Assembly (NCBI RefSeq): GCF_001190945.1
Contig: NZ_CP011112.1
Location: 2,542,001 to 2,606,000, forward strand
Reading direction: 5' to 3'
Source: Luteipulveratus mongoliensis
Lineage (GTDB): Bacteria; Actinomycetota; Actinomycetes; Actinomycetales; Dermatophilaceae
Length of the DNA: 64,000 nucleotides
A model generated the notes under the pieces. That model ran no database searches and was not told where the DNA came from. It was given only the letters and a program-made list of their open reading frames with translations. Of the stretch, positions 53,529 through 61,302 are shown piece after piece; position 1 is the first letter of the stretch, and every line of letters begins with the position of its first letter. Both the position numbers and the translations under genes were made by a program.

Positions 53529-54539
53529 ATGGAGACACTGCGCCCCGTCCAGGCTCCGACGCATCGGGTCGTCGTCCTCGCGCTCGAGGGCGCGGTGGCC
53601 TTCGAGCTCGGACTCCCGCACCGATTCTTCGCCACGTCGAGCCTGCTGCCCGGGTGGCCGTCGAACCCGACCGGTGAGCCGCCGTACGACGTCGCGATGT
53701 GCACCGTGGACGACGGTCCGATCACGACCTCCGCCGGCTACCAGGTATTGCCGAGCCACTCGCGCGAGGCGCTGGCAACCGCCGACACGGTCGTCCTCGT
53801 CGGCATGCCGTGGCACGAAGTGATGGAGAACGGAAAACTGGACGCGCCGATCCGCGAGGCGCTCGCTCTCGTGCCAGATAGCGCGCGATGGTTGTCGATC
53901 TGCACCGGAGCCTTCGTGCTCGCCGCGCTCGGCAAGCTCGACCACGGTCAGGCAACCACGCACTGGATCCACGCGGACGCCTTCCGGCGGCTGTTCCCGC
54001 ACATCGACCTCGACCCGGAGGTCCTGTTCATCGACAACGGCGACGTGCTCACCTCGGCGGGCAACGCTGCGGGAATTGACTTGCTACTACACGTGATTCG
54101 TCGTGATCTCGGCACTGAGGCCGCCAACCGCGTCGCGCGCGGATGCGTCGTGGCGCCATGGCGGGACGGCGGGCAGGCACAGTTCATCGACCGGCCAGTG
54201 CCGGCGCCGACCGAGGGTGGCACCGCAGCGACCCGGGCCTGGGCGCTGGAGCATCTCGCCGAGGATCTGTCGTTGCCCGTGCTCGCCCGACGTTCGGAGA
54301 TGAGCGTTCGCACCTTCACCCGACGTTTTCGGGAGGAGACCGGTGAGAGTGCGGGGGAGTGGGTGCTCCGCCGCCGGGTCGAGCACGCTCGACACCTGCT
54401 GGAGACGACGAGCTGGTCGGTGGATCGCGTCGCCGCTGACTGCGGCTTCGGCACGTCCGCGTCCTTCCGTGCCCAGTTCCGGGCGTCCGTCGGACTGCCG
54501 CCCTCGGCCTATCGGCGGACCTATCTCACCTCGGCCTGA
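53529..54539 (+). CDS. GlxA-family transcriptional regulator (DJ-1/PfpI domain plus AraC HTH)
   Basis: A 336-residue two-domain regulator. The N-terminal amidotransferase-like DJ-1/PfpI domain includes SICTGAFVLAALGKLDHGQATTHW (the nucleophile-elbow Cys region, about residue 120), and the AraC-type DNA-binding domain covers the last 100 residues (SLPVLARRSEMSVRTFTRRFREETGESAGEWV; SVDRVAADCGFGTSASFRAQFRASVGLPPSAYRR). Members respond to small metabolites. AAGAAT 6 nt before the ATG suggests a leaderless mRNA. The divergent MFS transporter is a likely target. It converges with the PPOX-fold gene, 10 bases apart. Confidence 0.88.
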   Translation: METLRPVQAPTHRVVVLALEGAVAFELGLPHRFFATSSLLPGWPSNPTGEPPYDVAMCTVDDGPITTSAGYQVLPSHSREALATADTVVLVGMPWHEVMENGKLDAPIREALALVPDSARWLSICTGAFVLAALGKLDHGQATTHWIHADAFRRLFPHIDLDPEVLFIDNGDVLTSAGNAAGIDLLLHVIRRDLGTEAANRVARGCVVAPWRDGGQAQFIDRPVPAPTEGGTAATRAWALEHLAEDLSLPVLARRSEMSVRTFTRRFREETGESAGEWVLRRRVEHARHLLETTSWSVDRVAADCGFGTSASFRAQFRASVGLPPSAYRRTYLTSA

Positions 54540-54549
54540 CGCGAGCGCC

Positions 54550-55059
54550 TCACGCGAAGCGGTGGCGGGTGTGGGTGAACGGGCCCTTGCCGAAGGCCAG
54601 GGCCTTGCGGATCGGGACGCTGTAGACCGTGGACCGCTCATCGCGACCCGCCTGCCTGAACTCACCGTCGACGACCTCGTACTGCCAGGTACCGTCCCAC
54701 TTCTGGGCCCACAGCTCGGCGAGCCGGGTCAGCGCGGCGGGGTCGGTCACCAGCGTGGCCTCGCCTTCGACCACCACGTCCAAGCCGGACTGCCAGTCGT
54801 TGGACCCGGTGAGCAGAATGACGTGCGGGTTGGCCTGCAGGTTGATGTCCTTCTGCTCGGTCGGGCCGGTGGTGAAGTACATCGTGTCGTCGAGCAGGAC
54901 CGCCACCAGCGGGCTCACGTGTGGTCGGCCGTCCGCGCGGACCGTGACCACCCAGAACAGCTGAGCCTGATCGAGCTCGCCCCGGGTCGTCTCCCATGGC
55001 GTCGCGCTGGTGTCTGCCTCGCTGAAGCGTTGGTCCAGCTCGGTCTGTGGAGTCGTCAC
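54550..55059 (-). CDS. PPOX-fold (pyridoxamine phosphate oxidase/F420-binding) protein
   Basis: A 169-residue split-barrel protein: QLFWVVTVRADGRPHVSPLVAVLLDDTMYFTTGP across residues 32-66, a DVVVEGEATLVTD strand and a final STVYSVPIRKALAFGKG. The family binds FMN or F420 and includes reductases of unknown physiological substrate. The ATG overlaps the stop of the upstream beta-lactamase-like gene, so the two proteins are co-translated. It is separate in sequence from the deazaflavin-type reductase at 49361, although both belong to the broad split-barrel group. Confidence 0.8.
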   Translation of the reverse strand: MTTPQTELDQRFSEADTSATPWETTRGELDQAQLFWVVTVRADGRPHVSPLVAVLLDDTMYFTTGPTEQKDINLQANPHVILLTGSNDWQSGLDVVVEGEATLVTDPAALTRLAELWAQKWDGTWQYEVVDGEFRQAGRDERSTVYSVPIRKALAFGKGPFTHTRHRFA

Positions 55060-56171
55060 GATCGGTCCTCTCGCTCAGGGCTCGTCGCGGCCGCGACGAG
55101 CCGGTCGATGGTCTGCGCGGCAGCGAACCCACCGGCGAACCTGTTGCGCAGGACGGCCACGGCCACCCCGCTGTCGATGTCGGCGTACCCGACGCAGCCG
55201 TTCATCCCGAGCATGCCGAACGTGCTGCCCGGGCGAGCCCCGAGTGCGGGTCTGGCGAGGCTGTAGCCGAAGCCAAGCTCGGTCGGCATGTCCATCACGA
55301 CGTCGCGACCGCGGTAGTGCACCTCGGCCAAGTCTCGTCGACGCCCGTCCGAGACCAGGTCCACGCCTCGTACGTGCCCGAGCAGCCCGGCGTACATCCG
55401 GGCCAGCGCGCGGGCCGAGGCGACGCCCTGTGAAGGGATATCGGCGGTCAGCACGTCGACGCGGTTAACGGTGTCCGGATCGGGCACGAACGGCATGGCG
55501 CGCCCGATCGGCGATCCCGGTGGAGGGGGCGGCGATGGCTCGTCATCGGCGAGCAGCACCTGGCGCGCGACGCGAGGCAGCGCCTCCTGCGGTACGCCGA
55601 AGTACAGCTCGTCGGTCATGTCCAGCGGGTCGCTGATCGCGTCCCGTAGTGCTGCGGACGCGGTCCGCCCCGTGATGCGCCGCACGGTCTCGCCGAGCAG
55701 GAAGCCGTAGGTGTGGGCGTGGTAGCCCAGCGCCGAGCCAGGCGGCCACCACGGTGACTGGTCGGCGAGGGCGGTGCACATCCGGTCCCAGTCGGTCAGG
55801 TCGGTCGCCGTGGTGCCAGAGGGAAGGCCGGGGACTCCGGCCGTGTGCAGCAGCGCGTGTCGGACGGTGACCGCGGACTTGCCATGGGTGGCGAACTCCG
55901 GCCAGACCTCGGCGATCGGCTTGTCGTAGTGGACGACGCCGCGCTCGGACAGGACGTGGACCACGGAGGCCATCACCGCCTTGGCAGCCGAGCCGATCCA
56001 GAAGAGCGTGTCCGGCCGGACGGCTGCATTGGTCTCGATATCGGCCGTGCCCGCTGTCGCCTCGACGACGACGGTGCCGTGCTGGATGACGCACACCTGA
56101 AGTCCGGTCTCTGCGCCCGAGCGGACCATCTCCTCGAGGGCGATCTGTACGCGGTCGGCCAGGTCGCTCAC
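55056..56171 (-). CDS. Beta-lactamase-family serine hydrolase (class C-like/esterase)
   Basis: A 371-residue penicillin-binding-protein-fold hydrolase. The nucleophile motif S-x-x-K is in WIGSAAKAVMASV (about residue 67), and the tyrosine motif is GYHAHTYGFLLGETVRR, as found in EstB-like esterases instead of the YSN of true beta-lactamases. There is no signal peptide, so it is cytoplasmic and more likely an esterase than a resistance enzyme. The GTG at 56171 has GGGAGG 11 nt upstream; a GTG at 56198 is in frame but lies before that site. It diverges from the HxlR gene. Confidence 0.82.
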   Translation of the reverse strand: MSDLADRVQIALEEMVRSGAETGLQVCVIQHGTVVVEATAGTADIETNAAVRPDTLFWIGSAAKAVMASVVHVLSERGVVHYDKPIAEVWPEFATHGKSAVTVRHALLHTAGVPGLPSGTTATDLTDWDRMCTALADQSPWWPPGSALGYHAHTYGFLLGETVRRITGRTASAALRDAISDPLDMTDELYFGVPQEALPRVARQVLLADDEPSPPPPPGSPIGRAMPFVPDPDTVNRVDVLTADIPSQGVASARALARMYAGLLGHVRGVDLVSDGRRRDLAEVHYRGRDVVMDMPTELGFGYSLARPALGARPGSTFGMLGMNGCVGYADIDSGVAVAVLRNRFAGGFAAAQTIDRLVAAATSPEREDRS

Positions 56172-56271
56172 GTCGACTCGCGCCTCCCGACTCACCACTT
56201 GCTGATCACAAGCACCTCATCGCAGGCTAGCCATAGTGGTGGTAGTTTGCAAGCAGAAAGAGGGAGGGTCG

Positions 56272-56766
56272 ATGACCACCGCACCGCGTTCGGGCTGCCC
56301 GATCAACGCCGCCGTCGAGGCCTTCGGCGATCGTTGGTCGCTCCTCGTGCTGCGCGACATCATGTTCGGCAACCGCCGGCACTTCCGCGAGCTGCAGGCC
56401 GGCTCCCTGGAGGGCATCGCCTCCAACATCCTCGCCGATCGGCTGCGCCGGCTGGTCGACGGTGGGTTGCTGACGAGGGAAGACGCCGGCCGCGGCAGTC
56501 GTGCGGCGTACAGCCTGACCGAGTCCGCGATCCAGCTCGTCCCGGTCTTCGCCCAGCTCGGGACATGGGGCGTCGCGCACCGACCCACCACACCCGAGCT
56601 ACGCGTACGGGCCGAGCTGCTGACCGAGGGTGGCCCGAGTGTCTGGGCTGCCTTCATGGACGAGCTGCGCGAGATCCATCTCGGCGTGGCCCGTCCGGAC
56701 GGATCGGGATCGGTGCTGGCCGACATGTCCGCCGCGGTTGCCGCCGCCCCGCCGTCAGCGGGCTGA
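56272..56766 (+). CDS. HxlR-family transcriptional regulator
   Basis: A 164-residue winged-helix regulator. SGCPINAAVEAFGDRWSLLVLRDIMFGNRRHFRELQ occupies residues 7-42, with the conserved N-terminal Cys, followed by the wing region LEGIASNILADRLRRLVDGGLLTRE. HxlR proteins sense redox state or reactive small molecules. The ATG follows AGGGAGGG; a GTG-initiated frame 12 codons longer was rejected. The upstream TAGTTTGCAAGC (around 56243-56254), with its TTGCAA palindrome, may be part of the operator. The divergent hydrolase-PPOX pair is the probable target. Confidence 0.87.
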   Translation: MTTAPRSGCPINAAVEAFGDRWSLLVLRDIMFGNRRHFRELQAGSLEGIASNILADRLRRLVDGGLLTREDAGRGSRAAYSLTESAIQLVPVFAQLGTWGVAHRPTTPELRVRAELLTEGGPSVWAAFMDELREIHLGVARPDGSGSVLADMSAAVAAAPPSAG

Positions 56767-56809
56767 CGAGTCTGGCGGGCGAGGCTCAGAGCGCGGATCG
56801 GGCAGGCCG

Positions 56810-56815
56810 TACTCT
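56810..56815 (+). promoter_or_regulatory. -10 box TACTCT for the TIGR03936 gene (leaderless)
   Basis: TACTCT ends 8 nt before the ATG at 56824 but only 2 nt before an ATG at 56818, so the former is the better start. Confidence 0.4.
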
Positions 56816-56823
56816 CCATGCTC

Positions 56824-57564
56824 ATGGCCAAGCGTGTTCCAGAGGGTCCAGCCCCCGACCCAGCAGTCCAGAAGCTGCGCGTGCAGTACGCCAAGCGTGG
56901 CCGGCTGCGGTTCTCCTCCACCCGCGACTTCCAGCGTGCGCTGGAGCGCGCGCTGCGCCGGGCGCAGGTTCCGATGGCGTTCTCGGCCGGCTTCCACCCC
57001 CATCCCAAGATCAGCTATGCCAACGCGGCGCCGACGGGCACCGCGAGCGAGGCCGAGTACTTCGAGATCCAGCTGCGTGAGCGTCGCGACCCCGACGATG
57101 TTCGGGACGCGCTCGATGCTGCCCTGCCGACCGGGCTCGACGTGCTGGTCGTTCGTGAGGCCGAGGCGGGCTCGTTGGCCGACCGGTTGCAGGGCAGTGA
57201 GTGGCGGCTGGACTTCGCCGGCGTGGACACCGCGGTGGTCGGGTCGGCAGTCGAGGCGTTGCTGTCCCGGGAACGGGTCGAGGTCACCCGGATGATGAAG
57301 AACGGGCCACGGACGTTCGACATGCGCGAGGCAGTCCTGTCCGCTGTCGTGACCGAAGGTGACCGTACGCCGGGGGCCGCCTCGGGTGCGCGACTCACCC
57401 TCGTGCTGCGGCACACCACGCCGACCGTGCGCCCGGATGATGTGCTCTCCGGGCTGCGTCAGGTGGGCGATCTCGAGCTCGACCGGACGCCACTGGTCAC
57501 CAGGTTGCGGCAGGGTCCATTGGTCGACGACACGGCCGTGTCGGACCCATTGGAAATCGATTGA
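56824..57564 (+). CDS. TIGR03936-family radical-SAM-linked protein (DUF2344)
   Basis: A 246-residue protein. It has the family's opening QKLRVQYAKRGRLRFSSTRDF, RALRRAQVPMAFSAGFHPHPKISYANAAPTG in residues 40-70 and a repeated ferredoxin-like layout. It is regularly encoded beside a TIGR03960 radical SAM protein or fused to it; the shared biochemical role is unknown. Here the partner is at 46758-48713, with an accessory block in between, while the downstream neighbour is rne as in many actinobacteria. The start was placed at 56824 by the leaderless promoter; ATG 56818 is the alternative. Confidence 0.85.
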   Translation: MAKRVPEGPAPDPAVQKLRVQYAKRGRLRFSSTRDFQRALERALRRAQVPMAFSAGFHPHPKISYANAAPTGTASEAEYFEIQLRERRDPDDVRDALDAALPTGLDVLVVREAEAGSLADRLQGSEWRLDFAGVDTAVVGSAVEALLSRERVEVTRMMKNGPRTFDMREAVLSAVVTEGDRTPGAASGARLTLVLRHTTPTVRPDDVLSGLRQVGDLELDRTPLVTRLRQGPLVDDTAVSDPLEID

Positions 57565-57566
57565 CA
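57561..57566 (+). promoter_or_regulatory. -35 box TTGACA, candidate rne promoter
   Basis: A consensus TTGACA overlaps the stop codon of the TIGR03936 gene. Possible -10 boxes (GATACT at 57580, TACTGG at 57582) are closer than usual, at 13 or 15 nt, so the exact start is uncertain. Transcription from here would give rne a leader of about 300 nt. Confidence 0.4.
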
Positions 57567-57888
57567 TTTCAGTGTGTGCGATACTGGCTGACGGTCGCAC
57601 AGAGTTCCACAGTGCCTGTGTGCCCCGATCACGTTCCGACCGCGAGCGCGCCAGCATCTGGCTGCCCGCACCGCGTGGGTGGCTGACGCTTTCTGGCGAA
57701 GCCGCCGACCTGAGCTGATCGGCGCCGAGGTTCCGGTGACGCGCAAGCCGCGAGCCCCCTCGTCGTAGCAGACGACTTCCGTCCGTCGCGATCCCGCGAC
57801 AGCGGCGGCGTATCACCGCACCACGCGGGCGCGTCGAGCCACCCGGCTCGCGCTGTGGGCCGCCCGTGTGCTGACGGGAGGAGGGGCT
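57567..57888 (+). other. Long rne leader region, no gene seen
   Basis: About 320 bases separate the TIGR03936 gene from the rne start. I find no convincing protein-coding frame, tRNA or terminator in it. It holds the candidate promoter at its 5' edge and the GGGAGGAGGGG ribosome-binding region (57876-57886) at its 3' edge. In enterobacteria a long rne 5' leader mediates feedback control of RNase E; whether this leader does so is inference. Confidence 0.5.
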
Positions 57889-60387
57889 TTGACCCTCGAC
57901 TTTTCTGACCAGTCCGAGACGGACGAACAGACCACGCAGCCGGACGAGGCTGCCGCCAACGAGTCCAAGCAGGACGCGCCGACCGAGACGACGCCTGAGG
58001 ACACGAGTGCGGCGGAGGCCCCCATGGGCGCCTCGGCGTTCGGACTCCTCTTCCAGGCTCCTGATCTCGAGCAGCGCGTGCCGCGCCGTCAGGCCCAGGT
58101 CGTCCTGGAGGACGACGACGAGACCGATGACGAGGACGACTCGATCGAGAGTGCGGACTCCGGTCCTCGCGACGACGACTCCTCGGCCGATGACGAGTCC
58201 GGCCAGGGCCCGCGGCGTCGGCGCCGCGGCGGACGCGGTCGGCGTGGCACTGCGCGCGACGACCGTGACGAGCGGGACGGTCAGGACACCGACTCCGAGG
58301 ACACCCCGTCCGAGAGCCAGCAGGCCGGCAACACGTCCGGCAAGGGTGGCGGCCGCACCAAGAACGCCAAGAAGGACGCCGAGCAGGACTCCCAGCAGTC
58401 CGAGGAGTCCGACGCCGGGCCTGAGGACGACAGTCAGGGCGACTCCGATGAGTCCGGCACCAGCCGTCGTCGTACGCGCCGTCGTCGCCGTAGCGGCACC
58501 AGCGCACCCGAGGGCGAAGACCCGCCCGGCACCGTGACCAAGGTCCGTGAGCCGCGCAAGGGTCGCGACGAGGTCACCTCGATCAAGGGCTCCACCCGTC
58601 TTGAGGCCAAGAAGCAGCGTCGCCGCGAGGGACGCGAGGCCGGTCGTCGCCGCACCGTGATCACCGAGGCTGAGTTCCTCGCCCGGCGCGAGAGCGTCGA
58701 GCGTCAGATGGTCGTGCGCGAGAGCGAGGGCCGTACCCAGATCGGTGTGCTCGAGGACGGCGTGCTCGTCGAGCACTACGTCTCCCGCGAGAGCCAGCAG
58801 GCCTCGATGGCCGGCAACGTCTACCTCGGTCGAGTCCAGAACGTCCTGCCCAGCATGGAGGCGGCGTTCGTCGACATCGGCCGTGGCCGCAACGCGGTCC
58901 TGTACGCCGGTGAGGTCAACTGGGATGCGGCCGGCCTGGAGGGTCAGCCCAAGCGCATCGAGCACGCGCTGAAATCCGGTGAGAGCGTCCTGGTGCAGGT
59001 GACCAAGGACCCAATCGGCCACAAGGGTGCGCGGCTCACGTCGCAGATCTCCCTGCCGGGTCGCTACCTGGTCTACGTACCGGGCAACTCGATGACCGGC
59101 ATCTCGCGCAAGCTGCCCGACACCGAGCGGGCCCGTCTGAAGAAGATCCTCAAGGAAGTCGTCCCCGAGGACGCCGGTGTCATCGTGCGCACCGCTGCTG
59201 AGGGCGCGAGCGAGGCCGAGCTGAAGGCCGACGTCGAGCGACTGACGAAGATCTGGGAGAAGATCCAGAAGACGTCCCAGACCGCCTCGGCGCCCTCGCT
59301 GGTGCACGGCGAGCCCGACCTGACCGTCCGCGTCATCCGCGACGTGTTCAACGAGGACTTCGCCAAGCTGATCGTCTCGGGCAACCAGGCCTGGGAGCAG
59401 GTGAGCGACTACGTCAGCTCGGTGGCTCCTGACCTCGCCGACCGCCTCCAGAAGTGGACCGGTGAGAAGGACGTCTTCAGCGTCAACCGCGTCGACGAGC
59501 AGCTGGCCAAGGCGATGGACCGCAAGGTCTGGCTGCCCTCCGGTGGCTCACTGGTCATCGACCGCACCGAGGCGATGACCGTCATCGACGTCAACACCGG
59601 CAAGTTCATCGGCTCCGGGGGCAACCTCGAGGAGACCGTCACCAAGAACAACATCGAGGCGGCCGAGGAGATCGTCCGCCAGATGCGGCTGCGCGACATC
59701 GGCGGCATCATCGTCGTCGACTTCATCGACATGGTCCTGGAGTCCAATCGCGACCTCGTGGTCCGCCGCCTGCTGGAGTGCCTCGGGCGCGACCGCACCA
59801 AGCACCAGGTCGCCGAGGTCACCTCGCTCGGCCTCGTGCAGATGACCCGCAAGCGGGTCGGCACCGGCCTGATTGAGATCTTCTCCGAGCCCTGCGAGCA
59901 CTGCGGAGGCCGCGGCATCATCGTGCACGACCACCCGGTCGACAAGGGCGGCAGCAGCAACGGCGGCAGCTCCAGCGGTGGCGGCGGCAAGGGCAAGCGC
60001 AACAAGGGTGGCGGTGGCCAGGGCAACCAGGGCGGCGGTCAGTCCAGCAAGCCTGCCGACAAGGAGGAGGCGACCGAGAAGGTCGACTCCAACGGTCGTA
60101 CGGCGGCTCAGATCGCGGCTGCCGCACACGCCGCAGCGGTCGGCACCGGTGAGGAGAAGGCCGACGAGTTGCCGGTCGAGGCGCCTGCGGTGGCCGCTCC
60201 GGCCGCCGCGCCCGAAGCCGACAGCCTGCCGATCGTCGTGGCCGAGGCTCCGGCGGACAGCGCGCCTGCTCGCCGTCCCCGTCGCAAGCGCGCACGGGTC
60301 GTGGCCCCGGCTGGGCCTCCCGGTGCGGCCGCCGCGACGTTGGTCGACCCGACCAACGAGGCAACCACCGCAGCCGAGTCCAACTGA
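57889..60387 (+). CDS. rne: Ribonuclease E/G
   Basis: An 832-residue RNase E/G family endoribonuclease central to RNA decay and processing. A disordered N-terminal region of about 230 residues, acidic then basic (long Asp/Glu runs, RRRTRRRRRSG), precedes the catalytic core: S1 domain AGNVYLGRVQNVLPSMEAAFVDIGRGRN split around residues 310-340, metal-binding DVNTGKFIGSGG and DIGGIIVVDFIDM, and the Zn-link CEHCGGRG. A Gly/Ser-rich and Ala/Pro-rich tail follows. TTG 57889 follows GGGAGGAGGGG; GTG 57868 would place the ribosome-binding site inside the gene. Confidence 0.93.
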   Translation: MTLDFSDQSETDEQTTQPDEAAANESKQDAPTETTPEDTSAAEAPMGASAFGLLFQAPDLEQRVPRRQAQVVLEDDDETDDEDDSIESADSGPRDDDSSADDESGQGPRRRRRGGRGRRGTARDDRDERDGQDTDSEDTPSESQQAGNTSGKGGGRTKNAKKDAEQDSQQSEESDAGPEDDSQGDSDESGTSRRRTRRRRRSGTSAPEGEDPPGTVTKVREPRKGRDEVTSIKGSTRLEAKKQRRREGREAGRRRTVITEAEFLARRESVERQMVVRESEGRTQIGVLEDGVLVEHYVSRESQQASMAGNVYLGRVQNVLPSMEAAFVDIGRGRNAVLYAGEVNWDAAGLEGQPKRIEHALKSGESVLVQVTKDPIGHKGARLTSQISLPGRYLVYVPGNSMTGISRKLPDTERARLKKILKEVVPEDAGVIVRTAAEGASEAELKADVERLTKIWEKIQKTSQTASAPSLVHGEPDLTVRVIRDVFNEDFAKLIVSGNQAWEQVSDYVSSVAPDLADRLQKWTGEKDVFSVNRVDEQLAKAMDRKVWLPSGGSLVIDRTEAMTVIDVNTGKFIGSGGNLEETVTKNNIEAAEEIVRQMRLRDIGGIIVVDFIDMVLESNRDLVVRRLLECLGRDRTKHQVAEVTSLGLVQMTRKRVGTGLIEIFSEPCEHCGGRGIIVHDHPVDKGGSSNGGSSSGGGGKGKRNKGGGGQGNQGGGQSSKPADKEEATEKVDSNGRTAAQIAAAAHAAAVGTGEEKADELPVEAPAVAAPAAAPEADSLPIVVAEAPADSAPARRPRRKRARVVAPAGPPGAAAATLVDPTNEATTAAESN

Positions 60388-60397
60388 GTTTGGTTCT

Positions 60398-60440
60398 GAC
60401 GGGAGGCACCGGGTAGTCTTGATCCTCGGTGCGTCCCGTC
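60398..60440 (+). terminator. Hairpin terminator after rne
   Basis: GACGGGAGGCACCGGGT (60398-60414) pairs with the arm ending GCGTCCCGTC at 60440, 15 of 17 positions matching, around a loop containing TAGTCTTGAT. It starts 11 bases after the rne stop. Confidence 0.6.
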
Positions 60441-60448
60441 GGACCGGT

Positions 60449-60478
60449 CACACGGATGAGTACGACTGTATTCGTGTG
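60449..60478 (+). promoter_or_regulatory. Leader hairpin 1 upstream of rplU
   Basis: CACACG (60449-60454) pairs with CGTGTG (60473-60478), extendable by two or three bases, around an AT-rich loop. It lies after the rne terminator and before a second hairpin in the same leader. Confidence 0.35.
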
Positions 60479-60489
60479 CCATGTTTGAG

Positions 60490-60512
60490 GTCCCAGCGCT
60501 GAGCGCCGGGAC
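60490..60512 (+). promoter_or_regulatory. Leader hairpin 2 upstream of rplU
   Basis: GTCCC (60490-60494) pairs with GGGAC (60508-60512) and GCGC (60496-60499) with GCGC (60503-60506), a compact stem with a 1x1 internal mismatch and a 3-nt loop. It is 54 bases before the rplU GTG and could serve in autogenous control of the L21-L27 operon. Confidence 0.4.
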
Positions 60513-60566
60513 AGCACCCATGTTCTTCGTGAACTGACCCCTGAACGACTAGAGAGTGAGACAGAC

Positions 60567-60875
60567 GTGTACGCGATCGTTCGCGCGGGCGGCCGCCAGG
60601 AGAAGGTCTCCGTCGGCGACGTCCTCATCATTGACAAGGTCAACGGTGAGGCCGGCGACAGCATCGACCTCACGCCGCTCCTTCTCGTCGACGGCGAGAC
60701 CATCACCAGCGACGCTGACAAGCTCGCCAAGGTGACGGTCAAGGCCGAGGTCGTCAAGGCCGAGAAGGGCCCCAAGATCACGATCATCAAGTACAAGAAC
60801 AAGACCGGTTACCGCAAGCGCCAGGGTCACCGTCAGCCGCTGACCCGCGTCAAGGTCACCTCGATCGAGTCCTGA
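60567..60875 (+). CDS. rplU: 50S ribosomal protein L21
   Basis: A 102-residue L21, complete from [19 protein letters not shown] to [15 protein letters not shown], which contains the RNA-binding KKxxGHRQ-type signature. The GTG start follows GAGAGTGAGAC. It binds 23S rRNA early in assembly. The leader of 126 bases after the rne terminator has two hairpins. rpmA follows after 13 bases and is cotranscribed. Confidence 0.97.
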   Translation: MYAIVRAGGRQEKVSVGDVLIIDKVNGEAGDSIDLTPLLLVDGETITSDADKLAKVTVKAEVVKAEKGPKITIIKYKNKTGYRKRQGHRQPLTRVKVTSIES

Positions 60876-60888
60876 GGGAGATACAGAG

Positions 60889-61161
60889 ATGGCACACAAG
60901 AAGGGTGCGTCCTCGACCCGCAACGGTCGTGACTCCAACGCACAGCGACTCGGCGTGAAGCGCTTCGGTGGTCAGGTGGTCAACGCCGGCGAGATCATCG
61001 TTCGCCAGCGTGGCACGCACTTCCACCCGGGCCAGAACGTCGGCCGTGGCGGCGACGACACGCTGTTCGCGCTGTCGGCCGGCGCCGTCGAGTTCGGCAC
61101 CAAGGGCGGCCGCAAGGTCGTCAACATCGTCGCCCAGGAGACCGCTGACGCGGCCGTCTGA
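60889..61161 (+). CDS. rpmA: 50S ribosomal protein L27
   Basis: A 90-residue L27, beginning [20 protein letters not shown], the peptidyl-transferase-proximal tail, with the [15 protein letters not shown] signature further on. There is no N-terminal extension to be processed, unlike L27 of Firmicutes. The start follows GGGAGAT. It is followed by a strong hairpin, so obg has either its own promoter or read-through expression. Confidence 0.97.
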   Translation: MAHKKGASSTRNGRDSNAQRLGVKRFGGQVVNAGEIIVRQRGTHFHPGQNVGRGGDDTLFALSAGAVEFGTKGGRKVVNIVAQETADAAV

Positions 61162-61180
61162 GCAACGCATGACCTCACGT

Positions 61181-61211
61181 GAGGGGGCTGGCCTGCACGG
61201 CCCGCCCCCTC
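61181..61211 (+). terminator. Hairpin terminator after rpmA
   Basis: GAGGGGGC (61181-61188) pairs with GCCCCCTC (61204-61211) and GGCC (61190-61193) with GGCC (61199-61202), with one mismatch between the stems and a 5-nt loop. It starts 20 bases after the rpmA stop. Confidence 0.75.
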
Positions 61212-61302
61212 TCGCATGTCCTCAAGCAGGTACGCCACGCGTCACCTCCCGAGGGCGCCCGCACGTCACACTTGGTCACATCAGCTGACCGACAGGAGCA
61301 CC

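Noticed and set aside
55056-56171. Beta-lactamase conferring resistance
   Set aside because: No signal peptide and a YHA-type tyrosine motif as in esterases; it is kept as a serine hydrolase.
56755-59307. An 850-codon minus-strand open frame opposite rne and the TIGR03936 gene
   Set aside because: Antisense shadow. The plus strand holds rne with all catalytic motifs and the TIGR03936 gene.
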